This document shows, in pieces, positions 40,244 through 49,132 of a stretch of DNA of 64,000 bases. Location of the stretch: NCBI GenBank assembly GCA_025352885.1, contig JANXRZ010000217.1, forward strand, positions 16,254-80,253, read 5' to 3'. The notes under the pieces were generated by a model. It saw nothing but the letters and a program-made list of their open reading frames with translations. It searched no databases and was not told where the DNA came from. Numbering within the stretch: position 1 is the first letter of the stretch; every line of letters starts with the position of its first letter. The translations under genes and the position numbers were made by a program. Source of the DNA: Pseudomonadota bacterium. GTDB lineage: Bacteria > Pseudomonadota > Gammaproteobacteria > Burkholderiales > SG8-39.

Positions 40244-40340
40244 CGTTGCGCGCACGGCTTTATTGTTTCCCGCCGGCCGCCCTTTCTCTACAATGCGGAC
40301 ACTTCCCTAATCGGCCCGTAACGGCCCCGGCACGAACACC

Positions 40341-41783
40341 ATGGCCGACCTTGCCAACCGGCTTGAAATCGAGGACCTGAAGGAGAACCTGCGCGCTGTG
40401 CAGGACCTTCTCGAGCGCCATCACCTTGTAGAAGCATCGGGTGAGCCCGACTACGATGGCGAGCGAACAGGGGCCGAACTGGAGGCGCATCCGCGCCACC
40501 TCGCAGAACTGCGTGGGACGATCGAACGGCTGCATCCGGCCGATATCGCGTTCATCCTCGAATCCCTGCCCTTCGACGAGCGGCTTGTTGTCTGGGACCT
40601 GGTCAAGGCTGACCGGGACGGCGAAATCCTTCTCGAAGTTTCCGATGCGGTGCGCGAATCGCTCATCGCCAGCATGGACTCCAAAGAACTCGTCGCGGCC
40701 GCCGAGACCCTTGAAGCCGATGAGCTTGCGGACCTGGCGCCGGACCTGCCAGACGACGTCATCCAGGATGTCATTCGCTCACTGCCGATCGAAGAACGCG
40801 AGCAGCTCCGGGCGGCGATGTCCTACGCCGAAGAGTCGGTCGGTGCGCTTATGGATTTCGATATGGTCACGGTTCGCGAGGATGTGACGCTCGAGGCGGT
40901 CACCCGCTATCTGCGCCGGCTGGATGAACTGCCTGGTCATACGGACCAGTTGTTCGTCGTCGACCGGCACCAGAAGCTCAAGGGCGCCCTCCCGCTTGCG
41001 AAGCTCATCGTTTCCGACCTCGAGCTGGAAGTGGGCAAGGTGATGGTGCCCGAATTGATCACCTTCAATGCAGAGGACAAGGCCGACGACGCGGCGCAGG
41101 CCTTTGAGCGCTATGACCTCGTTTCAGCGCCCGTGGTGGACCAGGACGGCCGGCTCATCGCGCGCATTACGGTAGACGCGGTGGTCGACTACATTCGCGA
41201 ATCCAGTGCGGAGCAGGTGCTGGCCGAGGCCGGCCTGAGCGAGGAGGAGGATATTTTCGCGCCAGTCTGGGACAGCTTCCGGAACCGTTGGGCATGGCTG
41301 GCCGTGAACCTGGTGACCGCATTCATCGCTTCCCGGGTGATCGGCACCTTCGAAGGCTCCATTGAGAAACTCGTCGCCCTTGCCGCGCTGATGCCCATCG
41401 TTGCGGGAATTGGCGGCAACTCGGGCAACCAGACAACCACCATGATCGTCCGCGCGCTGGCGCTCGGCCAATTGCAGACGCATTACTGGCGAAAGCTGCT
41501 TAACAAGGAACTCGGCGTTGCGTTGCTCAACGGTCTGGTCTGGGGCGGGCTCTTGGGCATCCTGTCGTGGGCGCTCTATGACAGCAAAGCGCTCGGCGCG
41601 GTCATGACCTTGGCCATGACGCTCAACCTAGTACTCGCAGCCTTCATGGGCGTGGCAATTCCATACGTACGCCAGCGGTTCGGCCGGGATCCGGCTGTCG
41701 GTTCGAGCGTCCTTATCACCGCCTGCACGGATTCGGGCGGATTCTTTATCTTTCTCGGCCTGGCGACGCTATTCCTGCTTTAA
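40341..41783 (+). CDS. mgtE: Magnesium transporter MgtE
   Basis: 480 aa. N-terminal superhelical MgtE_N domain (HPADIAFILESLPFDERL), two CBS domains (about 150-280, including VGALMDFDMVTVREDVTLEA and FDLVSAP-like FERYDLVSAPVVD), a plug helix and five C-terminal membrane helices (MPIVAGIGGNSGNQTTTMIVR contains the pore signature). It is a Mg2+-gated channel in the inner membrane. TACAAT at 40289-40294 is a possible -10 box. Its end overlaps the facing GNAT gene by 15 bases. Confidence 0.94.
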   Translation: MADLANRLEIEDLKENLRAVQDLLERHHLVEASGEPDYDGERTGAELEAHPRHLAELRGTIERLHPADIAFILESLPFDERLVVWDLVKADRDGEILLEVSDAVRESLIASMDSKELVAAAETLEADELADLAPDLPDDVIQDVIRSLPIEEREQLRAAMSYAEESVGALMDFDMVTVREDVTLEAVTRYLRRLDELPGHTDQLFVVDRHQKLKGALPLAKLIVSDLELEVGKVMVPELITFNAEDKADDAAQAFERYDLVSAPVVDQDGRLIARITVDAVVDYIRESSAEQVLAEAGLSEEEDIFAPVWDSFRNRWAWLAVNLVTAFIASRVIGTFEGSIEKLVALAALMPIVAGIGGNSGNQTTTMIVRALALGQLQTHYWRKLLNKELGVALLNGLVWGGLLGILSWALYDSKALGAVMTLAMTLNLVLAAFMGVAIPYVRQRFGRDPAVGSSVLITACTDSGGFFIFLGLATLFLL

Positions 41784-42347
41784 GCCGCTCCAAGCCGCGG
41801 CGAAACGCCTGGCCGCATGCACCTGCGATTTGAGCGTGTAGTCGAACAAAGCCACACGATCGGCGAACAGCGCGTTTGCGATTGAGATCACGTCCGCTGG
41901 GGGCAGTTCGAGGTAGGCATCCGCTTCGCCACGCTCAAGAGCAATGCGCATGCCCTGTTTTCGCGCCAAGTGCATCATCGCGCCGTTTTCAAGCAGGCAA
42001 TGCATGAAAAGCGTAGGAACGCCCCAGTTGCGCGCATGGGTATGCGTGCGGGCAAGCAGCGCGCCCCCGAGCCCTTTCCCGCGGTGCGCCGGCAGGACCG
42101 ACACACCTAACTCTGCAAACCCGTTTGCCCGCGCAAGGTGGCCCACTCCTGCAAGCTGCATTTCGTCATCGTAGACGCCGAATACCGCATCGCGCTCGAA
42201 ATCGATGCGCTCGACGTAGCTGCGCACGCCATCGTCGGAGAGCCCTACCCCGAAGCGCAGCCGGCGGTCTTCACCGTTCAGGGCGAGAAAGTGCACGAAG
42301 AGCGCACTTCGCTGCGAGCGGTCGAGTTCTTTGGTGACTATGTTCAC
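41769..42347 (-). CDS. GNAT family N-acetyltransferase
   Basis: 192 aa with a GTG start. GNAT fold with the acetyl-CoA motif A LGVSVLPAHRGKGLGGALL (R/QxxGxG/A). Upstream beta strands (RLRFGVGLSDDGVRSYVERIDF) resemble the acetyltransferases that begin FLxLxxEDRRLRFG, common in betaproteobacteria. Substrate unknown. It overlaps mgtE tail to tail by 15 bases. Confidence 0.85.
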   Translation of the reverse strand: MNIVTKELDRSQRSALFVHFLALNGEDRRLRFGVGLSDDGVRSYVERIDFERDAVFGVYDDEMQLAGVGHLARANGFAELGVSVLPAHRGKGLGGALLARTHTHARNWGVPTLFMHCLLENGAMMHLARKQGMRIALERGEADAYLELPPADVISIANALFADRVALFDYTLKSQVHAARRFAAAWSGLKQE

Positions 42348-42397
42348 GTTTGAGAATCCTTCAGGAATTGGACTCTCGAAAGCACACTTCGTTCCAG

Positions 42398-43684
42398 TCA
42401 GCGCTTAAGCCCTACAAATGCTTCGCGGGCCGCGTCTATCGTGGCGTCGATTTCTTTACGTCCGTGCGTGGCAGATACGAAGCCGGTTTCAAAAGCGGAA
42501 GGCGCGAGGTATACGCCACGCTCGAGCATCGCGTGAAAAAATGCATTGAACCGTTCGCGATCCGCGCCCATCACCTCAGCGAAACTCGTCGGCGCGCTCT
42601 CCCGGAAGTAGAGGCCGAACATGCTGCCGATTGATTGGGCCGAGAACGGGATCTCTGCGCGCTTCGCCTCATCGCAGAGGCGCTCCACAAGGGCGCGGGT
42701 GGTCTCTTCCAGCGACTTTGAAAAGCCGGTTTTCGCCACCAGCCTGAGCGTCGCAAGGCCGGCGGCGACCGCCACTGGATTGCCCGACAAAGTGCCGGCT
42801 TGGTACACGGGCCCCAACGGAGCGATTTTCTCCATGATGTCGCGCCGCCCGCCGAACGCGCCGACTGGCAAGCCGCCCCCGATCACCTTGCCAAGCGTCG
42901 TTAGATCCGGCGTGATGCCGAACCGCTCCTGCGCTCCACCAAGGGCCACCCGAAAGCCGGTCATTACTTCGTCGAAGATAAGGATCGCGCCGTGCTTTGT
43001 GCATTGCTCGCGAAGAATCTCGAGAAATCCTGGCTTGGGGAGGATCAGGTTCATGTTCCCCGCAACGGGTTCCACGATGACGCCAGCGATTTCCGCCCCG
43101 CGCCTGTCGAACAGGGCTTTCACTTGGGCGATGTCGTTGTAGTCGAGCACCAGCGTGTGCTTCGCGATGTTCTCGGGCACGCCTGCCGAACTTGGATTGC
43201 CGAACGTGAGTGCGCCCGAGCCAGCTTTCACGAGAAGACTGTCGGCGTGCCCGTGATAGCACCCCTCGAATTTCACTATCGTGTCACGCCCAGTATGCCC
43301 ACGGGCCAACCGGATCGCGGTCATCGTCGCCTCAGTCCCCGACGAGACCAGCCTCACCATCTCGATGGATGGCATGAGCGAGCAAATCAATTCGGCCAGT
43401 TCGATCTCAGACTCTGTCGGCGCCCCGAACGAAAGCGCACGACCGGCGGCCGTGCGAACTGCGTCGACCACCTCGGGATGCGTGTGCCCTGCGATCATCG
43501 GGCCCCAGGAGCCCACGTAGTCGATGTAGCACTTGCCATCCGCATCCCAGAGGTAAGCACCCGCTGCGCGATCGAAAAAGAGCGGCGTGCCGCCCACCGC
43601 CCGGAAAGCGCGCACAGGAGAATTCACCCCGGCCGGAATGTGTTGCTGCGCGCGGGTGAATAGGGCCTCGTTTCGATTCGTCAT
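42398..43684 (-). CDS. hemL: Glutamate-1-semialdehyde 2,1-aminomutase
   Basis: 428 aa. PLP class III aminotransferase: [16 protein letters not shown] and the PLP lysine in [18 protein letters not shown], with the HemL start [17 protein letters not shown]. It makes 5-aminolevulinate for haem and cobalamin. The start overlaps the thiE stop by 4 bases, so it is the third gene of thiD-thiE-hemL. Confidence 0.96.
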   Translation of the reverse strand: MTNRNEALFTRAQQHIPAGVNSPVRAFRAVGGTPLFFDRAAGAYLWDADGKCYIDYVGSWGPMIAGHTHPEVVDAVRTAAGRALSFGAPTESEIELAELICSLMPSIEMVRLVSSGTEATMTAIRLARGHTGRDTIVKFEGCYHGHADSLLVKAGSGALTFGNPSSAGVPENIAKHTLVLDYNDIAQVKALFDRRGAEIAGVIVEPVAGNMNLILPKPGFLEILREQCTKHGAILIFDEVMTGFRVALGGAQERFGITPDLTTLGKVIGGGLPVGAFGGRRDIMEKIAPLGPVYQAGTLSGNPVAVAAGLATLRLVAKTGFSKSLEETTRALVERLCDEAKRAEIPFSAQSIGSMFGLYFRESAPTSFAEVMGADRERFNAFFHAMLERGVYLAPSAFETGFVSATHGRKEIDATIDAAREAFVGLKR

Positions 43685-44295
43685 GGGGGGATCCCTTCGA
43701 AAAGCGCCCGGTACCGGGCTGCGCGGGCGGCAATGTCCGCAGCGCCAAAAAGGTCGCTGATCACGGCCACGCAGTCAGCGCCCGCCGAGATCGCCAGTGC
43801 CGAATTTTCGGCGGTGAGACCGCCAATCGCAATGAGAGGCACACCCAGCGAACGCGCCTCGGCAAAAACCGACAGGGGGGCAGCGCTGGCGGCGGGCTTT
43901 GTCGCGGACGGAAACACACTGCCGAACGCAACATGGTCCGCGCCCTCTGCGACCGCCGAGCGCGCTGCATCAACGCTCGCATAGCACGAGGCGCCGAGCA
44001 GTTTTCCCGGCAGCAGTCGACGAGCCGCAACTACGTCGCCGTCCTCGCGCCCCACGTGTGCACCGTCGGCGTCCAATTCCGCTGCTAATGCGACGTCATC
44101 GTTCACGATCAGGGGGATGCCCCTGGCCCGCGTGAGCCGCAATAGCGCACTTACCTGCTCTCGCCTCAGGGCGGGCGACGCGACCTTATTGCGGTACTGG
44201 ATCACAGCCGCACCACCGTCCAGCGCCAGTCCTACCATGCGTCCAAGGGTATCGGTGGACTCGATATCCGGCGTGATCGCATAAAGGCCCTTCAC
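43681..44295 (-). CDS. thiE: Thiamine-phosphate synthase
   Basis: 204 aa, GTG start overlapping the thiD stop (GTGA). TIM-barrel motifs: LYAITPD at the start, [29 protein letters not shown] and the phosphate-binding [17 protein letters not shown] plus [10 protein letters not shown]. It joins HMP-PP and thiazole phosphate into thiamine phosphate. Coupled to thiD, which supplies HMP-PP. Confidence 0.95.
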   Translation of the reverse strand: MKGLYAITPDIESTDTLGRMVGLALDGGAAVIQYRNKVASPALRREQVSALLRLTRARGIPLIVNDDVALAAELDADGAHVGREDGDVVAARRLLPGKLLGASCYASVDAARSAVAEGADHVAFGSVFPSATKPAASAAPLSVFAEARSLGVPLIAIGGLTAENSALAISAGADCVAVISDLFGAADIAARAARYRALFEGIPP

Positions 44296-45140
44296 GAAGA
44301 TTTAGGCGAATTAGCGGCTTTCGGAGCCGAGTCGCCTTCAACTTCTCGCGCCCAGAAAAAGCGGTCGGGCAAGTGTTGGCCCATTCCGGGCCGAAAGCCG
44401 TTCGCCAGCGCCTGCCACGTGTATTCCTGGGCCTCGCGCACCGCGTCCGGGACATCCAGGCCGTTGGCCATGGTCGCCGCGATGGCCGAAGCCAGTGTGC
44501 AGCCTGAGCCGTGGAAGCTGCCCGGAAGGCGCTTCCACCGGTCTGAACGCACGACGCCACCTTCCCCATACAGGACGTTGATAACTTCCGGCGTGTTTTC
44601 ATGCGTGCCGGTCACCAATACGAATTCGCACCCGAGCTCGATCAGCCGGGCTGCACATTCATCGAGCGCAGGCTCGGCTTCGTCATCATCTTCGGCCAGG
44701 CGCCGGGCTTCCATGCTGTTCGGCGTCAGGACAGTCGTCTGGGGGACGATGAGTTCGCGCAACGCAATGATCATCTCGTCGCCGGCAAGCGCATCGCCAC
44801 GCCCCGAGGCGAGCACCGGATCGAGAATAACCGGCACCTCCGGGTAGTCGGAAATGATTTCGGCAATCGCTGTAATGTTCTCGACCGAGCCCAGTACCCC
44901 GAGCTTGAAAGCTGCGACAGGCATGTCCTCGAGCAGCTTGCGCGCTTGGTCCACCACCCAGTCGCTGTCGATCGCCAGCAGGTCGTCAACGCCGCGCGTG
45001 TCCTGCACCGTGATGCCCGTCACCACCGAGAGCGGGTGGCAACCCATGCTTGCGAGGGTGAGCAGGTCGGCCTGCAGCCCTGCTCCGCCAGTCGGATCGG
45101 AGGCTGCAAAAGTAAGCACGATCGGCGGCTGGGTCGGCAT
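44292..45140 (-). CDS. thiD: Hydroxymethylpyrimidine/phosphomethylpyrimidine kinase
   Basis: 282 aa from the ATG at 45140 (MPTQPPIVLTFAASDPTGGAG); the track start lies beyond the neighbouring rubredoxin start. Ribokinase-fold ThiD: SDPTGGAGLQADLLT, GITVQDTRGV, DPVLASGRGDALAGD and the catalytic GSFHGSGCTLASAIAA. It phosphorylates HMP twice. No thiamine riboswitch was recognised in the roughly 108 bases before it. Confidence 0.95.
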   Translation of the reverse strand: MPTQPPIVLTFAASDPTGGAGLQADLLTLASMGCHPLSVVTGITVQDTRGVDDLLAIDSDWVVDQARKLLEDMPVAAFKLGVLGSVENITAIAEIISDYPEVPVILDPVLASGRGDALAGDEMIIALRELIVPQTTVLTPNSMEARRLAEDDDEAEPALDECAARLIELGCEFVLVTGTHENTPEVINVLYGEGGVVRSDRWKRLPGSFHGSGCTLASAIAATMANGLDVPDAVREAQEYTWQALANGFRPGMGQHLPDRFFWAREVEGDSAPKAANSPKSS

Positions 45141-45248
45141 GGGATTCGAAGGGGATGCGGGCCTGCGCAAAGGGCTGCGCCCTGCGGACGGAAGACTCGC
45201 GGATAAGTTAATATGCCCGGCCATTTTAACTCACCGACTTACCTACTC

Positions 45249-45431
45249 ATGTCCGAAAACAAGGAGTTCCGCAGCTGGATGTGCCTCATTTGCGGCTGGA
45301 TCTACGACGAGGCCGCAGGGCTGCCGGAAGAAGGGATTGCGCCGGGCACTCGGTGGGAGGATGTTCCGATCAACTGGACGTGCCCTGAGTGCGGCGCGCG
45401 CAAAGACGATTTCGAGATGGTGGAAATCTAG
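45249..45431 (+). CDS. Rubredoxin
   Basis: 60 aa from the ATG at 45249; upstream codons in the track lie in the promoter region shared with thiD. One iron held by two CxxC pairs (WMCLICGWIY and WTCPECGARKDDF). Small electron carrier in the cytoplasm. In many beta- and gammaproteobacteria it sits next to pilG, as here, though no functional tie to pili is shown by the sequence. Confidence 0.95.
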   Translation: MSENKEFRSWMCLICGWIYDEAAGLPEEGIAPGTRWEDVPINWTCPECGARKDDFEMVEI

Positions 45432-45494
45432 CGCTGCGATGAGACGCCGGCGACCATAAGCGTCGCTTCGGGTCAGCAGCCCGTCAGCGGTTTA

Positions 45495-45524
45495 GTTAAG
45501 CTCATCGCGGTTAAGCACATTGCG
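45495..45524. repeat. Tandem 15-bp direct repeat upstream of pilG
   Basis: GTTAAGCTCATCGCG is followed immediately by GTTAAGCACATTGCG; 13 of 15 bases agree and there is no spacer. It lies about 20 bases upstream of a candidate -35 box for pilG, a plausible place for a regulator to bind two successive helical faces. No known motif was recognised. Confidence 0.6.
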
Positions 45525-45542
45525 ACGAGGGGTTATCCGCCC

Positions 45543-45572
45543 TTGCTTTGAATTCACATTAGCGCCTAGTAT
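45543..45572 (+). promoter_or_regulatory. Candidate promoter for the pil-chp operon
   Basis: TTGCTT (45543-45548) and TAGTAT (45567-45572) are separated by 18 bases and match sigma-70 boxes 4 of 6 and 4 of 6. About 50 bases lie between the -10 box and the pilG ATG. The call is moderate at best; no other candidate in the gap is better. Confidence 0.4.
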
Positions 45573-45626
45573 TCAAGAGGTCCGGCTTTGCCGGGCGCCC
45601 ACGCGAAAAACAAAGGGGGGCGAGGC

Positions 45627-46046
45627 ATGGCAGAGTCGACTGCCGAAGCGAAGGGCAGTCTCGCCGGCGTGAAGGTGATGGTGATTGACGATTCGAATAC
45701 CATCCGCCGCAGCGCCGAGATTTTCCTCCTGCAGGCCGGTGCCACGGTGATCCTCGCCGAGGACGGTTTCGATGCGCTGGCGAAGATCGCAGACCACCTG
45801 CCCGAAGTGGTCTTCGTCGACATCATGATGCCGCGGCTCGACGGCTACCAGACTTGCGCGCTCATCAAGAAGAACCCCAGGTTCGCCGCCACCCCGGTAG
45901 TGATGCTGTCCTCAAAGGACGGCCTCTTTGACCGCGCACGGGGGCGAATGGTCGGCTCGAGCGAATATCTCACCAAACCCTTCACGAAGGACAGCCTGCT
46001 GAAAACGGTCGGTGCGCACGTGCGCACCGAAGCGCACGGCGGTTGA
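45627..46046 (+). CDS. pilG: Twitching motility response regulator PilG
   Basis: 139 aa from the ATG at 45627 with GGGGGCGAGG just upstream; the track adds 13 codons. A single CheY-like receiver: IDDSNTIRRSAE, phosphoacceptor in VFVDIMMPRLDGYQ, Thr/Ser region VVMLSSKDGLFD and lysine in YLTKPFTKD. In the Pil-Chp pathway PilG acts toward pilus extension. First gene of pilGHIJL. Confidence 0.94.
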   Translation: MAESTAEAKGSLAGVKVMVIDDSNTIRRSAEIFLLQAGATVILAEDGFDALAKIADHLPEVVFVDIMMPRLDGYQTCALIKKNPRFAATPVVMLSSKDGLFDRARGRMVGSSEYLTKPFTKDSLLKTVGAHVRTEAHGG

Positions 46047-46070
46047 TCCGGGCTCACCCAGCGAGAACCC

Positions 46071-46436
46071 ATGGCGATCAAGAAGATTCTGGTAGTCGAC
46101 GACTCTCCCACCGAGCGACAGTTCATGCTCGAGGCGCTCTCCAAGCTCGGATACCAGGTCGTGCTTGCCGAAAGCGGTGAGGAGGGCGTTGCCAAGGCGC
46201 GGTCCGAATTGCCCGAGCTTGTACTGATGGATGTCGTCATGCCCGGATCCAATGGGTTCCAGGCGACCCGCCAGATCGCTCGTGACGAGGCCACAAAGCA
46301 CATCCCCGTGATCATCTGCACGACCAAGTCGCAGGAGACCGACCGCATCTGGGGTATGCGCCAGGGTGCGAGGGATTACATCGTCAAACCCGTGGACGTC
46401 AACGAGCTCGCCAGCAAGATTTCGGCGCTCGGCTAA
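46071..46436 (+). CDS. pilH: Twitching motility response regulator PilH
   Basis: 121 aa receiver-only protein: ILVVDDSPTERQFMLEAL, phosphoacceptor LVLMDVVMPGSNGFQ, VIICTTKSQETDRIWG and the lysine in DYIVKPVDVNEL. The CTTKSQETDRIWGMRQGA stretch is PilH-like. It is thought to oppose PilG or drain phosphate in the Chp system. 24 bases after pilG. Confidence 0.94.
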   Translation: MAIKKILVVDDSPTERQFMLEALSKLGYQVVLAESGEEGVAKARSELPELVLMDVVMPGSNGFQATRQIARDEATKHIPVIICTTKSQETDRIWGMRQGARDYIVKPVDVNELASKISALG

Positions 46437-46441
46437 AGAGC

Positions 46442-46957
46442 ATGTCGCGCCGCGTCAGCCTCAAGGAATTCCAGGCCGGGCTTGCCAGCCGGCTGAAGGC
46501 TGCCGCCACTGAAGCCGCGCCCTCCGCGCACCTCGGATTCGAAGCGGGCGGCGAACATTGGTTGGCCAAGCTGGACAGCTCGGGCGAAGTGCTCCAAGTA
46601 CCGACGATCCAGCCGGTGCCGCTGACGCGCAAGTGGTTCCTCGGCGTGGCGAACATCCGGGGTTCGTTGTTCGGCGTATCGGACTTCGGCGCCTTTCTCG
46701 GACGCCCACCCGCAGCGCGCGGGCCGGAAGCCCGCATGCTCCTTATCGGCCAGCCGTTCGGTGTGAATTGCGCGCTCCTTGTATCCCGACTCGCAGGGTT
46801 GCGCAATGTGGCCGACTACACACCTGAGCCGGCGGGCGAGCGGGCCATGGCCTGGTCGCCGAGCGCTTGGCGCGACAAGGACGGACGACTTTGGCGCGAG
46901 CTCGACACCGAACAGCTGCTCGGGCAACGCGACTTTCTCGAGATTGCCGCTCATTAA
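46442..46957 (+). CDS. pilI: CheW-like adaptor PilI
   Basis: 171 aa CheW-domain protein (about 30-165): VPTIQPVPLTRKWFLGVANIRGSLFGVSDF is the CheW strand-turn signature. It couples the receptor PilJ to the kinase PilL. Starts 5 bases after pilH; pilJ follows after 27 bases. Confidence 0.92.
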   Translation: MSRRVSLKEFQAGLASRLKAAATEAAPSAHLGFEAGGEHWLAKLDSSGEVLQVPTIQPVPLTRKWFLGVANIRGSLFGVSDFGAFLGRPPAARGPEARMLLIGQPFGVNCALLVSRLAGLRNVADYTPEPAGERAMAWSPSAWRDKDGRLWRELDTEQLLGQRDFLEIAAH

Positions 46958-46984
46958 CGGCACATCAGGATTAACGGAGGATTC

Positions 46985-49096
46985 ATGGATTTGAAACTGC
47001 CTTTCAAGATTGGTCCCAGGATGCGCGCCGCGAAGGCGCCCGCCCCGGGCGAAGGCGCCGCGCCTGGCGGCATTTCGCTGCTTGGTGGTAAGAGCCTCCG
47101 CCTTGTACTGGTTCCGATCCTGGTTGTGTTGCTGTTTGTCGCCGGTGTGCTTGTCTTCCTGAACGCGCGGGAATCGAAGCATGTTGCCGTTTACATTGCG
47201 GATGCCGGGCAGCTGCGCATGTTGTCGCAAAGGCTTGCGAAGGCCGCCCAGCAAAGCCTTTTGGGTAACCCCGAAGCGTTCAAGCAAGTCGCGGCAAGCA
47301 AGGATGCTTTCAATGCCATCCTCGATAGACTTTCCAAGGGCGGGGAGTCGGGAGGCGTTACCGTTCCGGGCTCGCCCGATCGGATCCAGCCCATGCTCGA
47401 AGCCCTCGCCAAGGAGTGGCAGAAGACCGAGCAGAACGCCTCGACGCTGCTCAAGGAACAGAAGAACCTCGTAGGCCTCGGTGCGGCCGTGGCACAGGTG
47501 AACGGATCGAATCCGCAATTACTCGACCTCGCCGAACGTGTGCAGGCGCTCAAGCTCCAGAATGCCGCTCCGGCGCGTGAAATCTCGACGGCGGGCCAGC
47601 TCGTGATGCTTACCCAGCGCCTGGCGAAGAATGCAAACGCACTTCTCGCCGGCGAGACGGTCGACTCCGAAGTGGCCTTCCTGCTCGGGAAAGACACCAA
47701 CGAGTTCCGGACGCTCCTCGCGGGACTGCGCGAAGGCAATGCGCAGATGCGCCTTGCTCCGGTCAGCGACGTCGAGACAAAGGCGCGGCTCGACGAACTG
47801 GCGACGGCATTCAAGACCTACCAGGACTCGGCATCCTCGATCCTCGGAAACATGCAGCGCCTGATCGCGGCCAAGAATGCCGCGGCGGCCATTTTCGCGG
47901 ATTCGGAAAAGCTGCTGCAGGCAACCGAGAAGGTCGCGCAGGAGTACGACTCGGAGCTCGCCAACAACTTCGTGATTTACTTCGTGATGCTCCTGGGCGC
48001 CGCGGCCGTGGTGGTGTCGGCGCTGATCGCTTTCGATTTCGTCCGCGAGGAGCAGCGGCGTCGTGAAGATGCGGAAAAGCAGCAGGCCGCCGTCAAGAAC
48101 CAGAACGATCAGAACCAGGCCGCAATCCTGCGCCTCATGAACGAGATGCAGACCTTTGCAGAGGGCGACCTGACGGTGCGGGCGACCGTCAGTGAAGACA
48201 TCACGGGCGCCGTCGCGGACTCGGTGAATTTCGCGATCGAGGAACTGCGCAGCCTGGTCAGCCGCATTACGACGGCCGCCGACCAAGTGACCGGTGCGTC
48301 CGACTCCGCGCAGCAGACGACGGTCCGCATGCTCGCCGATAACGAGAAGCAGTCGCTCGAGATCAAGAGCACGAGCGCCCAGGTGCTCGGGATGGCGCGC
48401 ACCATCAACGACGTTTCCAGCAGCGCAACCCAGTCCGCCGATGTCGCCAAGGCCTCCCTCGCCGCGGCGGAAAAGGGCCAGCAGGCCGTGCAGGACGCGA
48501 TCGCGGGCATGAACGACATCCGGGACCAGATCCAAGAGACCGCAAAGCGCATCAAGCGGCTGGGCGAGTCCTCCCAGGAGATTGGCGAGATCGTCGAACT
48601 CATCTCCGACATCACAGAACAAACCAACGTGCTGGCACTGAATGCGGCGATCCAGGCCGCATCGGCAGGCGAAGCCGGGAGGGGCTTTACCGTCGTCGCA
48701 GAGGAAGTGCAGCGACTGGCCGAAAGGTCCGGCGAGGCGACCAAGCAGATCGGCGCAATCGTGAAGACGATCCAGACGGATACGCAAGATGCGGTGTCCG
48801 CCATGGAAAAGAGCACCCAGGGCGTGGTCGAGGGGGCGAAGCTTTCGGACAACGCGGGCCAGGCGCTTTCCGAAATTGGGGATGTTTCCCGAAAGCTTGC
48901 GGAATTGATCGAGACGATTTCGCAGACGACGCAGACGCAGGCCAAGGCGGCCGGCGCGGTCGCCGTCAGCATGCGCAACATTCTCGGCATCACCGAGCAG
49001 GCGACGGACGGTACAAAGCGCACCGCGCAGTCGGTCGGCGAGCTCACGACGCTCGCGCGGGATCTCAAGAGCTCGGTGGCGAACTTCAAGCTTTGA
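46985..49096 (+). CDS. pilJ: Methyl-accepting chemotaxis protein PilJ
   Basis: 703 aa. First membrane helix at about 38-60, a periplasmic part with two PilJ-type modules ([18 protein letters not shown] and [18 protein letters not shown]), second helix at about 328-350, a HAMP-like linker, then the coiled-coil signalling domain with the hairpin tip [21 protein letters not shown] near residue 550. Transmits surface or pilus signals to PilL. The paired QLxMLxQRLAK motifs look like an internal duplication of the sensor. Confidence 0.94.
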   Translation: MDLKLPFKIGPRMRAAKAPAPGEGAAPGGISLLGGKSLRLVLVPILVVLLFVAGVLVFLNARESKHVAVYIADAGQLRMLSQRLAKAAQQSLLGNPEAFKQVAASKDAFNAILDRLSKGGESGGVTVPGSPDRIQPMLEALAKEWQKTEQNASTLLKEQKNLVGLGAAVAQVNGSNPQLLDLAERVQALKLQNAAPAREISTAGQLVMLTQRLAKNANALLAGETVDSEVAFLLGKDTNEFRTLLAGLREGNAQMRLAPVSDVETKARLDELATAFKTYQDSASSILGNMQRLIAAKNAAAAIFADSEKLLQATEKVAQEYDSELANNFVIYFVMLLGAAAVVVSALIAFDFVREEQRRREDAEKQQAAVKNQNDQNQAAILRLMNEMQTFAEGDLTVRATVSEDITGAVADSVNFAIEELRSLVSRITTAADQVTGASDSAQQTTVRMLADNEKQSLEIKSTSAQVLGMARTINDVSSSATQSADVAKASLAAAEKGQQAVQDAIAGMNDIRDQIQETAKRIKRLGESSQEIGEIVELISDITEQTNVLALNAAIQAASAGEAGRGFTVVAEEVQRLAERSGEATKQIGAIVKTIQTDTQDAVSAMEKSTQGVVEGAKLSDNAGQALSEIGDVSRKLAELIETISQTTQTQAKAAGAVAVSMRNILGITEQATDGTKRTAQSVGELTTLARDLKSSVANFKL

Positions 49097-49132
49097 CCGG
49101 CACCCGACCCCTGCCTTCCTTTCACGCCCGCC

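Noticed and set aside
45141-45248. Thiamine (TPP) riboswitch before thiD
   Set aside because: The roughly 108 bases lack the conserved TPP aptamer blocks and are shared with the divergent rubredoxin gene.
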